The position numbers were made by a program, and so were the translations under genes. From contig OW051470.1 in the NCBI GenBank assembly GCA_932521025.1, positions 6,434,501-6,498,500 on the forward strand: DNA of 64,000 nt, written 5' to 3'. Of this stretch, positions 33,529 through 46,500 are shown piece after piece. Each line of letters begins with the position of its first letter. Positions within the stretch are counted from its first letter, which is position 1. The notes under the pieces were generated by a model. The model worked only from the letters and a program-made list of their open reading frames with translations. It did no database searches and had not been told where the DNA came from. This DNA is from Oscheius onirici (Eukaryota > Nematoda > Chromadorea > Rhabditida > Rhabditidae).

Positions 33529-36500
33529 GCCATGGTCGACGACGGCGGTCAATCTGTTCTACGACGGAGTCTTCGCCGAATCAATCCCTTTAAGAGCAAT
33601 CTCTTCCGGCTTCCGGCCACTCCCAGGTTGGCCAGATCCAGAAAAGGTATTGCTTTTGTTTCGATTCAGTTTTTGTTTCTATTGAACAAACTATTTCCTT
33701 TTTTTCCCATCGTTTCATTCTATTCAAATCGAAAAGAAAAGCACAAGAAAAACTCTCTAGTTTTCTATTGTTTGCTGCTCAACGTAACAGTAAACTTTGA
33801 GGTTTACGACACAGCCCCAGACGAAGTTTACCTTGATCTCTCGTCAATTTGAATTTTACTGGTAATTATTCGAGATTTTCTCAGTATCAGCGAGACTCTT
33901 TGGTTTCGATCATTTTGGTCTTCATTCATTAGAACAAAACTCTGAACTTTTAGATCGGCCCTACAACTTTTTGACCAACTATCAAGCTGAAACATTTTGT
34001 CTTTTTCTTGGCAAAAGAAGGTAGTCTTTCACCCCCTTCCCAAAGCGTCTCAAAATATAAGACTACCAGATTTCTCTCAATTGCTCGCCCTTCCACCCCA
34101 GTTGTGACCATCCTTCAAGCCGACGTCCTTTATCCTTCCGCCGGCCAGCGTTTCTGTTTTTGCAGCCTATTGGGGGATGACCTCAATCCGCTTCTCATTT
34201 TTCATCCATTGCAAAGGGACAGCCGATCATTAGGACCGTTATAATTGGCTCCGAACTTGCCAATTCGGACGGTGTGAAGAGGGAGTCTCGCTCCCAGTGG
34301 TGCGGTCCACTTTGTGTGTTTGGGATCGCCGGCGACTAATCATATTGAAACACTGATCGGGACAAAGAAAGGGCAAACACTCTACTTTTTAATTGGGTTC
34401 ACACACTCTTGACTGGAAGAAAATGTTTCGGTGATTAGGAGGCAAGTGGCCTTGTTATGATTTGTGGCGGAGCACTCGCGGGATTCGAAAGACATTTGTT
34501 AGTGTCCAAAAGGAGCAGAGCGAGAGAGTCTAGAATATAACACAGACCTTTAAAAGTTCTTACGGTTCACTGAACACAAATCTGTAAATCCAGTTGACGA
34601 GAGTCACTCCCCGACCATAATTGTGTCTTCCCATTCACAGAGGGCCTGTTATCAGAATGGCCTTCGCGCACATTTGTACGAGTCATAGTAATTTGGGCAA
34701 TGAGATCTCCCGAAGTAAGGTTCATTTGTTTGTCCCCACTCCCTCTCAACATGGCATCTGTCACCACCGACTCTCGCTCTCTCCCCCACGTTGTACACAA
34801 AACAGCGCCAGCCGATATGCTAATGCCAGTTGACCATACCGCAAGAAGGAATTACGAATTGAGGGAAACGTAGGTCATGTTGTGAACAGTTTGAAATTGA
34901 ATTGGAGAGAAAAGTACGAGTACCTATGGCACACTTCCGTTGTTCTTGCTTCGTCTTCGAAAACTTCTCCATTTGATTAAAAAAAAACTATTCTCCACTT
35001 GACTTATTCTCTACTACTACCTACACAAAAGTCTACTGTCATAAAGGGACTTTGGAACATTTTGAAATTGCCTATTGTTATAGCAATAAATTTTGTGTTT
35101 TTTGATGTTTAGAACGTTTTCTTAATGACAAGTTGTCTTCACTTGCAATAGCAGAAAAACACCCTGTAGAGAGGAAAAACTAGTTTATTTGCCATATTCT
35201 TTCTACTGGGCCAATAAAGTGTCTTTCAGTCGGTGGAGGAGATGACGTCGTCACGGATTGGAACTTTGAGAGAGCCTCAACCCGCTCGAACAACTCCCGT
35301 CGAGAAGACGCCCTCTCTCCAGATACAATCAGCCTTCCAATCCCTCAGGTTTGTCTCAATTGCGGTTAAAACAAATGGTCATCAATCGGAGCTCTCGGCT
35401 GTTACAACGGAAGAGAGTGGAGACGGATGGACAGAGAGACAAAAAGCGGGTTCCGGGGGTCCATCCGTGAATAATAGTCTTCATGAATGAGTCGGGTCCA
35501 TTTTTCAGGGACCACCGGAACCGAAAGAAGCCGAGCTGAGTATCCACGAACATATGCGACAGTTGCTTCCAGTCGGAAACAGTCTTCTTCCCTCGACTCG
35601 TTATGCAAAAGACGGACAAGTTCGCGACGCTATCTGGCCATCAGGTTGGTTTTCGACTGTTTTGTCCAAGCCAGCACAGTCGCCACATTGTCCTACTTTT
35701 GTTTGTTCAGTCGCACTCGTCCATCTCTTTCTTTCTGCTCTTCCCCGACACCTCCCTCCACGAGGGGCTCTCAGTTAATAATTCGGAAAAGAGAAGCATC
35801 TGGCACGGCCAAGAGTGGCACTTTTGTGTGGGAGCCTGCCTGCGCGCCATCCTCGAATTTCAATCCGGGTGGCCAGTCGAGTCGGCGAGAAAAGCCAAAC
35901 AACACTGCGCGTTTTATCACTGGTCGAGAGCTATGGAGGGGGACGGATTGACTATTACGCTACGCGGGGCTCATCGGGAATGGATGTAACAGGGCACTTA
36001 TGTAGAAGCAAGAGAGACTTCAATATGACCAGTTTGAGGTTGATGAAAGAAGACAAATGAAGTACGAAGTAACTCTAGAAACGATTTTTTTTTCAGAAAG
36101 CATCTACGATGAGACGTCTCCCAACAACTCGACTCTCTCCCTCCTCAGCTCCCAGCGCCAATTCAAACGAGCAACAAACGGAGGTAGTTTTTTTGGCATG
36201 TCAGCCGTCTCGGTTTTTCTGATCTCTTTTGCCTCGTATCATGTCTCCAATGATGTATACTTTAGCCATGTCTCGAGCATCTCTTCGTACTTCGTATCCA
36301 CTGAACGGAATCAGTCGACCGCCATCAACGGAGCCAAGGATAGGTAGACTTTTACAATCCTTTTAGAAACCTCAGCCATTTTAGAGCACAAGATCTCGAG
36401 CGGATACTCCTCTCTGATTCGACCACTTTTCACTCTGAGGGGACAAGTTTCTTCAAATCAATTGGAAGAGACTTTTATCGCAAGAGAATGGGTCTTCAGG

Positions 36501-39500
36501 TAAGAGTTCTTGTTGTTTTTAGATGGCTCATGTTCAGAGAAATCTACCAGTCTGCCGTGGTCGAGAAAGTTCCTCTGACTGTCATAGAAGGGCAGAGAGG
36601 ATCTGGAAAGTCTACGATATTCAATCAGCTCGTCCTGAACTCTCCCTTCTATACAGCTCATGCCTCAGATACCATGGATTCCGGCTGTGTCATTGAGTCT
36701 CTCCCTTCGAGAAACTACGAATGGCTTCGGGCTGTAGCCGGCCGAGTAGTGGCCTATCACTGCTGCGCCATTCAGAACGTAGTACTCTTCGCGAGTCTCA
36801 TAAAAATAACTTCTTTCAGGCTTCTTCGTGTCATATTCCGGAGTTTGTTTGTAATATCGGGACTATGCTGGCGAACTCTACTATACTAAAGAGCTACTCG
36901 GCCATTTTGGAGAAGAAGCCTGAGTTGGTAAAGATGCTTCGAGTGGAAGAATGTGTAAAACACGACAGTCTTTACGTCTTCAAAAAGGCCGTGGCCGAAC
37001 CATTGGGACAGTTGAAATCGACAGATCAGGGCAGTTTGATTCTGTTGGTGGACGGAGTGGATGAAGCCGACTTCCATCGAAGTGAAGACGGAAGATCTAT
37101 TGCCGAATTCCTTTCTCGAATCGTTCCGCTCCTTCCATCCTGGTTGAGAGTAATAGTCACTGTCGATTCTTCCTCAGTCGAAATCTTCTATCCACTCTCT
37201 CCAAGAACCGTCAGAATTGATGACGGAGAACTGGATGAGAGAGTGGTGAGAGACAATCGAATGTTCGTCGAGTACAAGATGTCCTTGCTCCGAGAGGTAG
37301 TCAGAATGTTGATTAAAAAGTTTTTATTTTCAGATGGAGGATACGGTCAACTCTCTCAGAAGACTTTCTTTACTGGATCCGCTGTCTCAACTCTCCCAAA
37401 GACTAGTCTCTGCCTCTTTAGGCAACACACTCTACCTCAAACTTCTTCTTCAACTGGTTGAGACGGGACGATTCAACATTTCTTCTCTGACACATTGTAA
37501 TCTACCCAAAACCTTGATAGAACTATATACTTTCTACATGGATCTCACATTCACGTAAGCAAATTTGAGTTCTTCCCAAAACAATCTTTCAGAACTCCTG
37601 CCGCTTTCCAAGCGGTTTCTCCTGTTCTGGATGTTCTTCTGGCTTCTGGAAAACCACTTGATCGCGGAACATTGCTTGCTGTTTTCAACGCCGGCGGTCC
37701 TTCGTCAGCCTGTATGGAATCGGAATTGAACGAGAGTCTCGCAATCTTGGGTCCTCTTCTGTCTCTTTCGACAGACCAACAGTTCTCTCTACATCATCCA
37801 GCCTTCCGAGACTGGCTCCTGGACGAGCACCAGGGAAAATACAAGGCAGATGCCAGGAAAGGTCATCTTCTTCTGGCCCTTTGGCTGTCAGAACAAGCAC
37901 CTCTCATCCCTTCACAATTGATGGAAATGGCTCATCATCTTCTCAAAGCTCATGCCTACAAATACATGCAAGGCTTGTTCGTCCCGGAATTGACTTCGAC
38001 CAAAGAGGGTCCGATTCTCTGGATCCAGAAGAGTACGGACAACATTGCCGGAGCCCTACTTGACTACCGGAACATGTTCTACTCGAACACAAAGGTCTCT
38101 CGTCTCTTGCTAGTAGCCGGAGCCGATCCTTCCTACTCTCCAAATCCTACCTCCCTCTGTGTATCGCAACTGGCCGTCGCGGCTGGCAACTGGTCGCTAG
38201 TCCAACTTCTTCTTCATTTCGGAGCCGGACTCCATCCAGATTCTGGTCCGTCTCTTCTCGCTATGGCATCACGACACGGCCATCTTCATCTGATTCAGCA
38301 ATTGCTACCTTTGGATTCCCAGCCGGACATCCCGACAGCTCTACTGGAAGCAGCTTCCCACAGTCAGATTCAGGTATCTTACCAACTAACTCCTTGAGAG
38401 ATAAGAATTCAGGTCATTAGTGCTTTTCTGAACAACAACTGGCCAAACCTAGAAACAAAAGAAATCGCAGTAGAAGATGCTTTGTGCGCGGCTGCTTGTA
38501 AAGGACAGACAGTTGTTTGTAAACTTCTTGTGGACAGTTATGGCTCTGTCGACATTGACCGAGCAATGAGAGCCGCTTGTGAGGCGGGAAGAGCGGAATC
38601 TGTCCAGTTCTTTTTGTCCAGGTAAACGTTTCAGAATCTAAAACAGAATAGCTTTTAGGGGTGCCAGTCTGGCTTCGATTTCTTGGCCAGACTCTCGACC
38701 AGCCCTTCATTGTGCTGTCGAGAGTGGCAGTTGGGATCTAGTAGTCGCTGTATTGTCTCTTCCTGATACCGTCGTCGATCGTCGGGACATTTCTGGCCGA
38801 ACTCCTCTTCTTTGTGCAGCCAAACAGGGTCATGTCGGTCTGGTTGACATGCTGATCAACAAGGGAGCGGATGTGAATGCTAGAGACAATCAAGGCTGGT
38901 CCGGACTGATGCATGCCGTACACGAGGGTCATCTGCCCTGTGTTCAGTTGCTTCTGGACAAAAATGCCCATGTCAACATCACTGACAGTCAAAAAAATTC
39001 TCTAGCTCATATAGCCTGTGGTCACGCTCCCAGAGCCATAATTGACAGACTGATTGAAGGCGGAATGAACTTTGAGGAGAAGGATCGAAACGGAGATCGG
39101 GCTATAGAGGTGGCTATCCGGAACAGGAACAGACTGGCGCTGGATGCTCTCCTCAGAAGGTTTGTTTTAAAAGTTTCGATTTAAAAAATTTTTTTAGGGG
39201 TGCCAGACTGAGATCGACGACTTGGCAGACAGCTAGAGACCATGACCACGAGACGATCCTCGTCCTCTTGTCGAAACTGATAGATGATGCGGCCATTCTT
39301 TTCCGAAAGAAACGACTAGAAGACGCCATGCATAGACTACAGTACGCGGCGGAAAAGTGCAATCTCTTCCTTGCGGATCCAGCTCTGACCATGCAACATG
39401 GAAAACTGGCTCGGATGAAAGTACAGGTCCATCTGGCTTCGGCTAAAGTTCTGAGAAGGGATGGAAGACTACAGGAAGCTATCGATGCTTGCCAAGAGGC

Positions 39501-39733
39501 TGTTCAGGCGGCCGATTCCGAGGATTCTCTCTTCGACGTACTTTTCATGGTTTTCTAGTAAATCGTCAATTCAGGTCCTTTTGCTCCGCGCTTCGATTCG
39601 CTTTGACTGTCATGAGATGGAAAGAGCTCGTGCTGACGCTAAAGCTGCCAGTCAACTACGACCGAACTGTGAAGAGGCTCGACATCTTTTAAACACTCTC
39701 CAGCTACCGCCTACCAATATCGCCAGACTTTGA
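33529..39733 (+). CDS. TANC / rolling-pebbles-type scaffold: STAND NTPase + ankyrin + TPR
   Basis: Large cytoplasmic scaffold related to TANC1/2 and Drosophila rols. A first exon (33529–33647, MVDDGGQSVLRRSLRRINPF) joins in phase 1 across a 1.58-kb intron to VGGGDDVVTDWNFERASTRS; more disordered exons follow (ending about 35,640). Exons between 35,640 and 36,000 were not resolved. From 36,000 the chain is solid: a linker, then FIAREWVFREIYQSAVVEKV and a P-loop (EGQRGSGKST). Walker B is SLILLVDGVDEAD, with the NTPase lid up to about 37,900. Ankyrin repeats follow (VAAGNWSLVQLLLHFGAGL; DISGRTPLLCAAKQGHVGLV; NKGADVNARDNQGWSGLMHA). The C-terminal TPR block runs from DDAAILFRKKRLEDAMHRLQ and ends ANQ-free at LPPTNIARL. 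Order NTPase–ankyrin–TPR is diagnostic. The 38-nt intron at 36500–36537 was chosen over a nearer acceptor because it restores the family motif REI. Confidence 0.8.
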
Positions 39734-39866
39734 GAAAAACGGTTTTCCTCACTCTACTACGGGTTTTGTGCATATCTCCAAAAGGAAGTAAAGAGAATAA
39801 AATGATAACAAGTCACTTTTTCAACAAAATCTGGAACGTATCGGTCAACAAAAACAAAATGAAAAC

Positions 39867-42010
39867 TCAGTTATCACCAACTCTTCCTCCGGTCTTGAAC
39901 AGCTTACTCGACCGACAGGCGACGCGGACGTCGAAACGACGACGGTAGCGCTGGACGTATTTCATGTCACGGGCTTGTTGTTTAGCAGCCACAACTCCTG
40001 AAAATAAGATTTATTACTATCTATCAAACAGAAAGCAAACCAGTAGTATTGGTCCATCCGAGGGCCGGAATGAATCCGCGAGCACGGTCGATGGCCAGTT
40101 GAGCGGCATCTCTCTTGACAGCATCGATGGGCCGGAGATATTGACGATAGAATAGCATGAGCGAACGATGACCAATAACTCGACCAGAAGGAAGAGTCAG
40201 AGTCCAGCCGTCGTCGTAGAAAGTATCGACAGAAGCCTCACTCTCATTCTCGTACATCGGACTGAACATATTTATAAAGAAAATTTAAAAAAAAAGAAGT
40301 TACCTGTAATCGTAGAATTCGGCGAATTCGAGCATCCGCTCCGGGTGCTTGTCGACCTTGCAGTGTTCCTTGTCTCTCATGTGGGTTTGGCAGGCGGCCA
40401 CTGATCCGAAGCGACTCCTAACATCGGGACAGTAGATACAGCAACGACCAGCTCCGACTTTCAGACCTAAAATACTTATTTATTGGAGAAAAATGTGAAA
40501 AACCGAGATATTTGAGCATGCCATCTTCGTCTGTGAGATACTTGGGATCGGGGAGAGTGAAGCCGTGATGGAAACGCATGTGCTCCAGAGATTCCGACTT
40601 GGTGGGCTTCGTCTGGGGACAGAAGAGACACGAGGTGGCTGGAAGAGCTTCGGCCTCGTTGAAATCCACATCTTCTTCATCATCCTCTCCGTTGTCCGTC
40701 TGCCAGCCAGTACTATCGTCGTCCTCCTCTTCTTCCTCGTCTTTCATTTCCACATCATCAGTCGAATTCTGGGGCAGGTTGCTGGCCTTCTGAACAAGAT
40801 TTTACATACATACAAAACATATAATGAAAGAACCTTTCTCGGCTGCTTCGGTCCCTTCTTGGGAAGGTCCCCCTGTTTTTCCATCTCTAGATGCTTCTTG
40901 CTGGCGACGTGATTCTCGTAGGCGTTCTTCGATTTTAGCTGCTTCTTGCAGCAGCCGCAATAGAGCGTCGAGCTGTCTTCTTCCTCTTTTGCCTTCGCTT
41001 CCGTCTCAGCTCGATAGCTCAAAACTTTTTCGCGAAACTGCTCATCTGTGACAGGAGGAAGTTCAGCAACCTAAACTTATCAAAATCAATTAAAGCAATA
41101 TTAGGCTATTTCAAATGTTGTTGCTCTGGATTCTGGCTGTAATTCTACCCGTCTCTGTAGCCGATTACTACGAAGGACAACAATACTTCAATGTTGACGA
41201 TCGTTTGAAGGCAGACTGCTACTTGCCAAAGTCTGGTTATCAATATTTGGGAAGCCGGGACAAGGACATCAAAAACGAGAGCTGTGTTCCATGGATTGAC
41301 GTTTTCAAGGCTAAAATACGAAAACCGGATTTGGTTCAGACTCATCCAGGAGAGGTGGCCCTTCACCGAAAATGCCGATCTTTGCCATTGAAAGGAAGTC
41401 AAGTGGAAAACAGTCAAAAAGGTCCCTGGTGCTACGTGCTGCTAGCCGCTACATATTCCCATCAGCCAGCGCCATGTCTCCCAGAATGTATAGGAAATGG
41501 AACGAGGAGGAAAGAAAGGAAGTCTAAACCGTACGGGAGAACTTTGGGACAAAACTACAATCCGGATACAATCGATCACATCGAAAAGTTTTTCAAGAAG
41601 TACGATTGGGGACCCGACAAGTACTACATAGAAAAACTATCTGATGACTTCTATACGACCGAATACCACAGGGATAAAATGGAAATCTTCTTTGCACTGA
41701 TAGCTCTTTTCGCCGTCATCATTTCGTGCATAACGTTCTGTTACTGTCTGAAGAAGATGGCTGAAAAGGCGAAGAAGACACGTGCTCTGGCGATACAGGA
41801 AATCAACCAGGAGGAACATGGAACAATACCGAAAGTTATCAGTCGACCAGCACCAAATTAACCGAGAAAAGCGAAATAAATTACCTGACGCTTCAAATTG
41901 TACCGATGCCAGTCAGTTCGGTAGTGTTCCCGTTGAACGTCGGCCGTTTTGAAGACGAGACGACAGGCTACACACGTAAGCCCAGTAGATGCATCCAAAG
42001 TCGACGACAT
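39867..42010 (-). CDS. ZNF622/REI1-like 60S ribosomal subunit maturation factor
   Basis: Cytoplasmic zinc-finger protein that helps late 60S subunit maturation and release of recycling factors. Start at 42010 immediately after an acceptor (AATCTTCAG). Exon 1 holds the first C2H2 finger (CVACRLVFKTADVQREHYRT, then DWHRYNLKRQ). A second finger (YCGCCKKQLKSKNAYENHVA, SKKH) follows, then an acidic linker (DEEEEEDDDSTGW). The REI1 pair comes next (CLFCPQTKPTKSESLEHMRF HHGF and CCIYCPDVRSRFGSVAACQT H), and a C-terminal YRQYLRP/RARGFIPALGW region and basic tail complete it. Its first intron (41071–41884, 814 nt) contains a complete opposite-strand kringle gene. It is third in a head-to-tail row NFX1–MAK16–ZNF622 with 193 bp to MAK16, as expected for a nematode operon. 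Together with MAK16 this places two 60S assembly factors side by side. Confidence 0.88.
41115..41861 (+). CDS. Single-kringle type I transmembrane protein nested in a ZNF622 intron
   Basis: An intronless gene on the strand opposite its host. The signal peptide is MLLLWILAVILPVSVADYYE. The ectodomain is a kringle: DCYLPKSGYQYLGSRD, ESCVPWIDVF, a central HPG, RKCRSLPL, the hallmark KGPWCYV, and closing cysteines in APCLPECI, giving all six cysteines in kringle order. A basic/aromatic stalk (FFKKYDWGPDKYYIEK), one transmembrane helix (IFFALIALFAVIISCITFCY) and a short basic tail follow. One kringle plus one membrane span recalls PIK3IP1-like proteins; orthology is not claimed. The coding region starts 44 nt inside one intron edge and stops 23 nt before the other. 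Its AATAAA directly abuts the host splice donor. An acceptor-like AATATTAG lies 11 nt before the ATG. Confidence 0.85.
   Translation: MLLLWILAVILPVSVADYYEGQQYFNVDDRLKADCYLPKSGYQYLGSRDKDIKNESCVPWIDVFKAKIRKPDLVQTHPGEVALHRKCRSLPLKGSQVENSQKGPWCYVLLAATYSHQPAPCLPECIGNGTRRKERKSKPYGRTLGQNYNPDTIDHIEKFFKKYDWGPDKYYIEKLSDDFYTTEYHRDKMEIFFALIALFAVIISCITFCYCLKKMAEKAKKTRALAIQEINQEEHGTIPKVISRPAPN
41875..41880 (+). terminator. Poly(A) signal of kringle gene abutting host splice donor
   Basis: AATAAA is followed directly by the complement of the ZNF622 donor (TTAC at 41881–41884). Cleavage 10–25 nt downstream would fall inside ZNF622 exon 1, so the kringle mRNA should overlap that exon in antisense. Confidence 0.7.
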
Positions 42011-42202
42011 CTGAAGATTTTATTTTCGGGAAAATGTTATGACATATTGTCAGCATTCGAAACTCGTGAATGCAAAAATACTTAGTGGGAACGAACCCAC
42101 AAGGACAACACGTGGCCTGATCGTAGCGGAAAACAAGCGTTTCTTGGCCAATGAGATAACAACAAGAAAATAACGAATGGAGAACAACAACAATAGCCAA
42201 TG

Positions 42203-43364
42203 TTAATTCCGGAGTTTTTGAGTCGGAGCGGGTTCTTCCTCGTACTCAATCTCAACATGAGCACGCTTCTTCTTGACAGCCTTCTTGGGAACTTCCTTCG
42301 TCGGCTTCGCCGGAGCCGGTTTAGACTTCTTGGCTTTTTTGGTCGGTGGTCCAACATCTTCCTCGTCCTCCATATCCTCATCTTCGTCGTCACTTTCTTC
42401 TTGAGGACCTTCCCAGTCGTCGTTTTCACTGTCAGTGTCGGGAGGAGTGAAGTGACCGCCGTCCTCAATATCCTCCTCGTCTGACGAAACAAAATCGGCT
42501 ACATACTCGCGATGACCCTGAATTCAGAGTTATTTGGAACAAAAAAAACACAACCTCTTCTTCCTCGAGTTCTTCTTCCATTTCAACCTCCTTTTCCTTC
42601 TCACTCTCGTCAATTAGCTTGTCAAAAGCAGCCTTGTTGAAGTTGTACATATCTCCATAGGTTCCTTGTCTGAAATGTCATTTGTACCGAAAAATAGCAA
42701 AAATACTTCAAGCGATCGAGAAGCTCCTTCTCGATGGCAGTTTCCAGCTTAGCGGCAATGAGAGCCTTCTCCTCTCGACGAACCTCACGTCTTTCCACCT
42801 TTCTGGCAACAGGAATGATCTTCGTCTGGCTGAAGCGATTTATTAGCTAAAATATATTAAAATTAGCTTACGTTCCCTTCAGTGCCATCTTCCTCATGCG
42901 AATGAGATACTGATGGATGCGAATGACACGAGCTTTGCACTTCTGCCGAACATAGCCACTCCAATGAAGCAGATTCTCTTCAATCTGCTCAATGGCCTTG
43001 GTCATATCTCTCGACAACTTGACCTTCTCCCACAATCGACGAGGATAGTGACTTCTTTCGACTACCTTCATGTATAGATAGCATACGCCTGAAATGTTCA
43101 TTTTAGTGCTTTCAAAAAATAAAAAACGCAAATAATCAAGAGAAAACATACCATTTTCTTCCCGGACGGTAGCGTACTGGGAATTTGACAACGGACAAGA
43201 AGCGCGATTGCAGAGACCCGTCAAGTTGTACTCATTCCGACAGAACATCTTCGGCTTTGTCCTGAAGAATTCCACTTGCCAAAAAATGACTAAATTGCTT
43301 ACCAAGCCTTGAAGGAACATTGCCCTTTGTTCAAGATATTCCACGTGACATCGTCACACTGCAT
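42203..43364 (-). CDS. mak16: MAK16 60S ribosome biogenesis factor
   Basis: Nucleolar protein needed for early 60S subunit assembly. It starts [19 protein letters not shown] with the ATG directly after an acceptor (GCATCTCAG). The signature block is highly conserved: [20 protein letters not shown] then [64 protein letters not shown], and [20 protein letters not shown]. The C-terminal half is acidic ([25 protein letters not shown]) and ends in a Lys-rich nuclear-localisation-type tail ([17 protein letters not shown]) and TQKLRN. Length and order match yeast and animal MAK16. Middle gene of the NFX1–MAK16–ZNF622 row: 182 bp from the NFX1 stop and 193 bp to the ZNF622 start. Confidence 0.95.
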
Positions 43365-43372
43365 CTGAGATG
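43365..43372 (-). promoter_or_regulatory. Probable spliced-leader acceptor of MAK16
   Basis: A CATCTCAG acceptor immediately precedes the start codon on the minus strand, with a T-rich/AT stretch upstream and no in-frame upstream exon. In a downstream operon gene such a site normally receives a spliced leader. The ZNF622 start at 42010 has the same arrangement. Confidence 0.6.
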
Positions 43373-43545
43373 CATAAATGATTTTCAGGCAGATAAAGAG
43401 TGAAAAGTAGAAATGTGTTATCAAACAACAGTTCGTAAAATTCAACAGCTGTACAAATCCTTCATTTGAACAAAGCTCACCGGTCATTATGACACCCGAT
43501 TAATACAGATACAAAATCAGAGATATGGAAAACTTTAAAAGGGAC

Positions 43546-46500
43546 CTATTCAGCGTCACTCCAAGAATCTTTGACATTTTCCGGAATGTTCAACTCGTCG
43601 AGTTCCTGCTCAATTTCTTCCGTTTTTGTTGTTTCTTCTGTCGTTTCGGGCTTCTTCTCTTTTTCCTTGCTTTCCTCTTCTTTTTCCTCGTCACTCCACC
43701 AATTGACGTCGCGTTCTTCCGGATTAACTCCAACAGGCTGTTCTGGAGCAGACGGAGCACGCACTGTCTTCGGCTGATCATCTTCGTCGTCACTACCAAG
43801 AAGAGCGAATGTATTAGCCTGTCTTACGGGTTCGGGAACATAAACAGTCGGCGCCATTCGTTTGTAAGCCTATAATGTATTTGATAACTTGGAAAACTTA
43901 GAAAAACACACAGTTCGAATAGCCTTGAGCTGTTTCATTCCGCTCTCCTCTTCAGAAGCGGCTTTTTTGATTTCATCGTTGACGTTATGACGCAATGTTG
44001 TCGATCCAGCAGCCTTTAAAACGGACGGATACTTGTTTAGTTCACTCAGCAGGATCAGTGGAGCTCTGGCAGTTCCTCTGAAATGGAATTATTAAAGATT
44101 TTATAGGTAAAACAAATACCTGCGTCCAGTTACAATGACACTTCTCTTTGGTACCTCGTCGACACTTACAGATTCCAGCTGGAAGTACGGAGCGTACTCG
44201 TGAATCAGTCTTCGTTTATCCATGGACATTGGCTTGAAATTGAAGGAGATGACGTTGCTCGGATTAGTCTGACAGTCGAGATGCTCGACCATTTTCGTGA
44301 AACAATTTTCCAACTCCGCGACAAGTTGAGGGAAATCCTTCAGGCCACCTTTCATGGAATCGGTGAATGTGATCATTGGAGAGTCAGTATCGCCGTCATC
44401 ATTAGTAACAATTGATAGCGCTTCGGCAATCTTCTTGTTTCTGGCAATCTTCTTGCATTCATCCGAGCACGGCAAGCTAAAATAAAAACATTTTATCGAA
44501 CAAATTTGAAACGAACCAGGCCAGATTTTCCATGCTTCTAGTTCTTTTCAGCGATTTCTCAGTGGCTTCACCGGCTTCTATCTCGTTTTCAGCGACGACA
44601 GCTCGCATTCGTTGCTTGATTTTCTCGACATCGATACAGCGCATAGTCTCCTTCCGTCGTCCACAGTCACAATGAGCCGTGACGGGATAGTGGCATGGAG
44701 TCTCGGGACACTCGCCGGTTCCGTGACAAGGAACGTTGCACGGATGTTCACAGCCTTGCCGGACTATAGAACACGGCTGAAGACAACTTTCTCCCGGCTT
44801 CAGACAGTCTCCGAAATGACAGCGTCTGGTGCAGGTATGAACACCACAGCCGAGCTCGTTGCCGCATTCTCGACCACATGATATCTGCAAAATTTGGCTC
44901 GTTAAAAACATTGGTAAATTCAACCTGATCGATATGACAGGGAATATTTCGACGGATCTCATGCTTTCCGTAGCATTCTTTTTCAGTAAGGAAAGTACAC
45001 GGCGGACAGACGGCTCCACTGTGGCATTTGTGCATAACGGGATGATTGCAAGCATGTTGACGGGCGCACGATTCATCACATTCGGGAAGAGGAGTTCCGC
45101 AAGGGATAGGAGGCGGTCGCATCGTTCGACCACAATGACAAAACTGCTCATCAAAACTGGCACGAAGACAGCGCATACATTCTCCAGGATGACAGAGATA
45201 CTCGCAGTTATGAAGACCGCAGCTCAGACGCTTGTTACAGACCTAAACAAGTTTTTTTATAGTGCTTTGTTGGAATTATGCACCTGTAGACAGAGGTGAA
45301 CATCTTGCACACAGCAGACCTCCTGACATCGATGGATTCCGCAAGTTTTTTTCTTTTTACATCGACGCTCACACAAGAACTCGCCCTTTTCTGAACCATC
45401 ACATTGATATCATAAAAAGGCTGTTAACCTAAAATTTGAAGATATTCCGAACATGGAACCGAGTTTTTCACTTGTTCGCATCTACAAACCACCGAAGTTT
45501 TGTTCTCACAAGGTGGACAAGGACCGACATGGCATTTGCTTTTGCATCGATGAGGCGTTTCTAAAGTTTGCGGTACATGGAAAAGAACATTTTGAAAAAC
45601 CTGCGGGGCCACAGCGAAGTACTTTGTTACAGCTCGATTCACAGGTTGGAATCGGGTCTGAGCAGCATGTTCGAACTCCTTTTTGACCGAGTTCCGAAAA
45701 TAGATATTTGCCACATGGACAGTGAGAAACACGCCCAGGAGCAGATATACAAGTACCGCAATTTTCTCCAGTAGAATGACATCTACAAAATGAGATGATT
45801 ACAATGTTAAAAAAAAAGTTAACCTATTGTTGCACTGATGGATTCCGCAGCTGTATTTACCGGTACACGGTTTGCCACACGAATAATCGTAGATTGTACT
45901 AGTGTGACAAGGAACTTCTTTCTCACTCTCGCCGCAATAACATTCTGAACAAAAAAATCATTAATAACGATGAAAGGATTTACTTTGAGCGATTTTTTCA
46001 TCACAGGGAGAGCAATCTCCAGAATGACAGACTTTTGTACAGCAGTGGTTTCCACAGGACAGAAGACGGTCACAGACTTGATCACACTGTAATTGTTTAA
46101 AAAATAAACTGAACAACAAATAGTCTACCGAAATCTGGAGTCCAGCTCCACAACGAGTAGTCTTCTCCATCTTGCCGCAATTGCATTTCTGGGTGACCAT
46201 GACCGGACATTCGGCACATGGACCGGGATGACATGGCTCGGAGCAGGGATGAGGGCATCCTGGTCCACGTTCTCCGCCACAAACTTGACCACAAGAGTGC
46301 GGAGTTTCGCCTCTGAAAGGTTTGAATTGAAAACTGGAAAAGTATCTTACATTTGGACAGAAGGATTTCGATCTTTTCCACAGAAACAGTAATAGTTGTA
46401 GGGAATCTGATGATATCGTGTATTGCAGGTGGGACAGCTCCAGCTACAAAACACTGATGAATTAATTTTGATGAAAGCTTACTCATCAGTGCCTTCTTGT

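Noticed and set aside
36500-36522. 23-nt ultra-short intron in the TANC-like gene
   Set aside because: A second acceptor 15 nt further gives a normal 38-nt intron and restores the family motif FREI; the short reading adds five extra residues.
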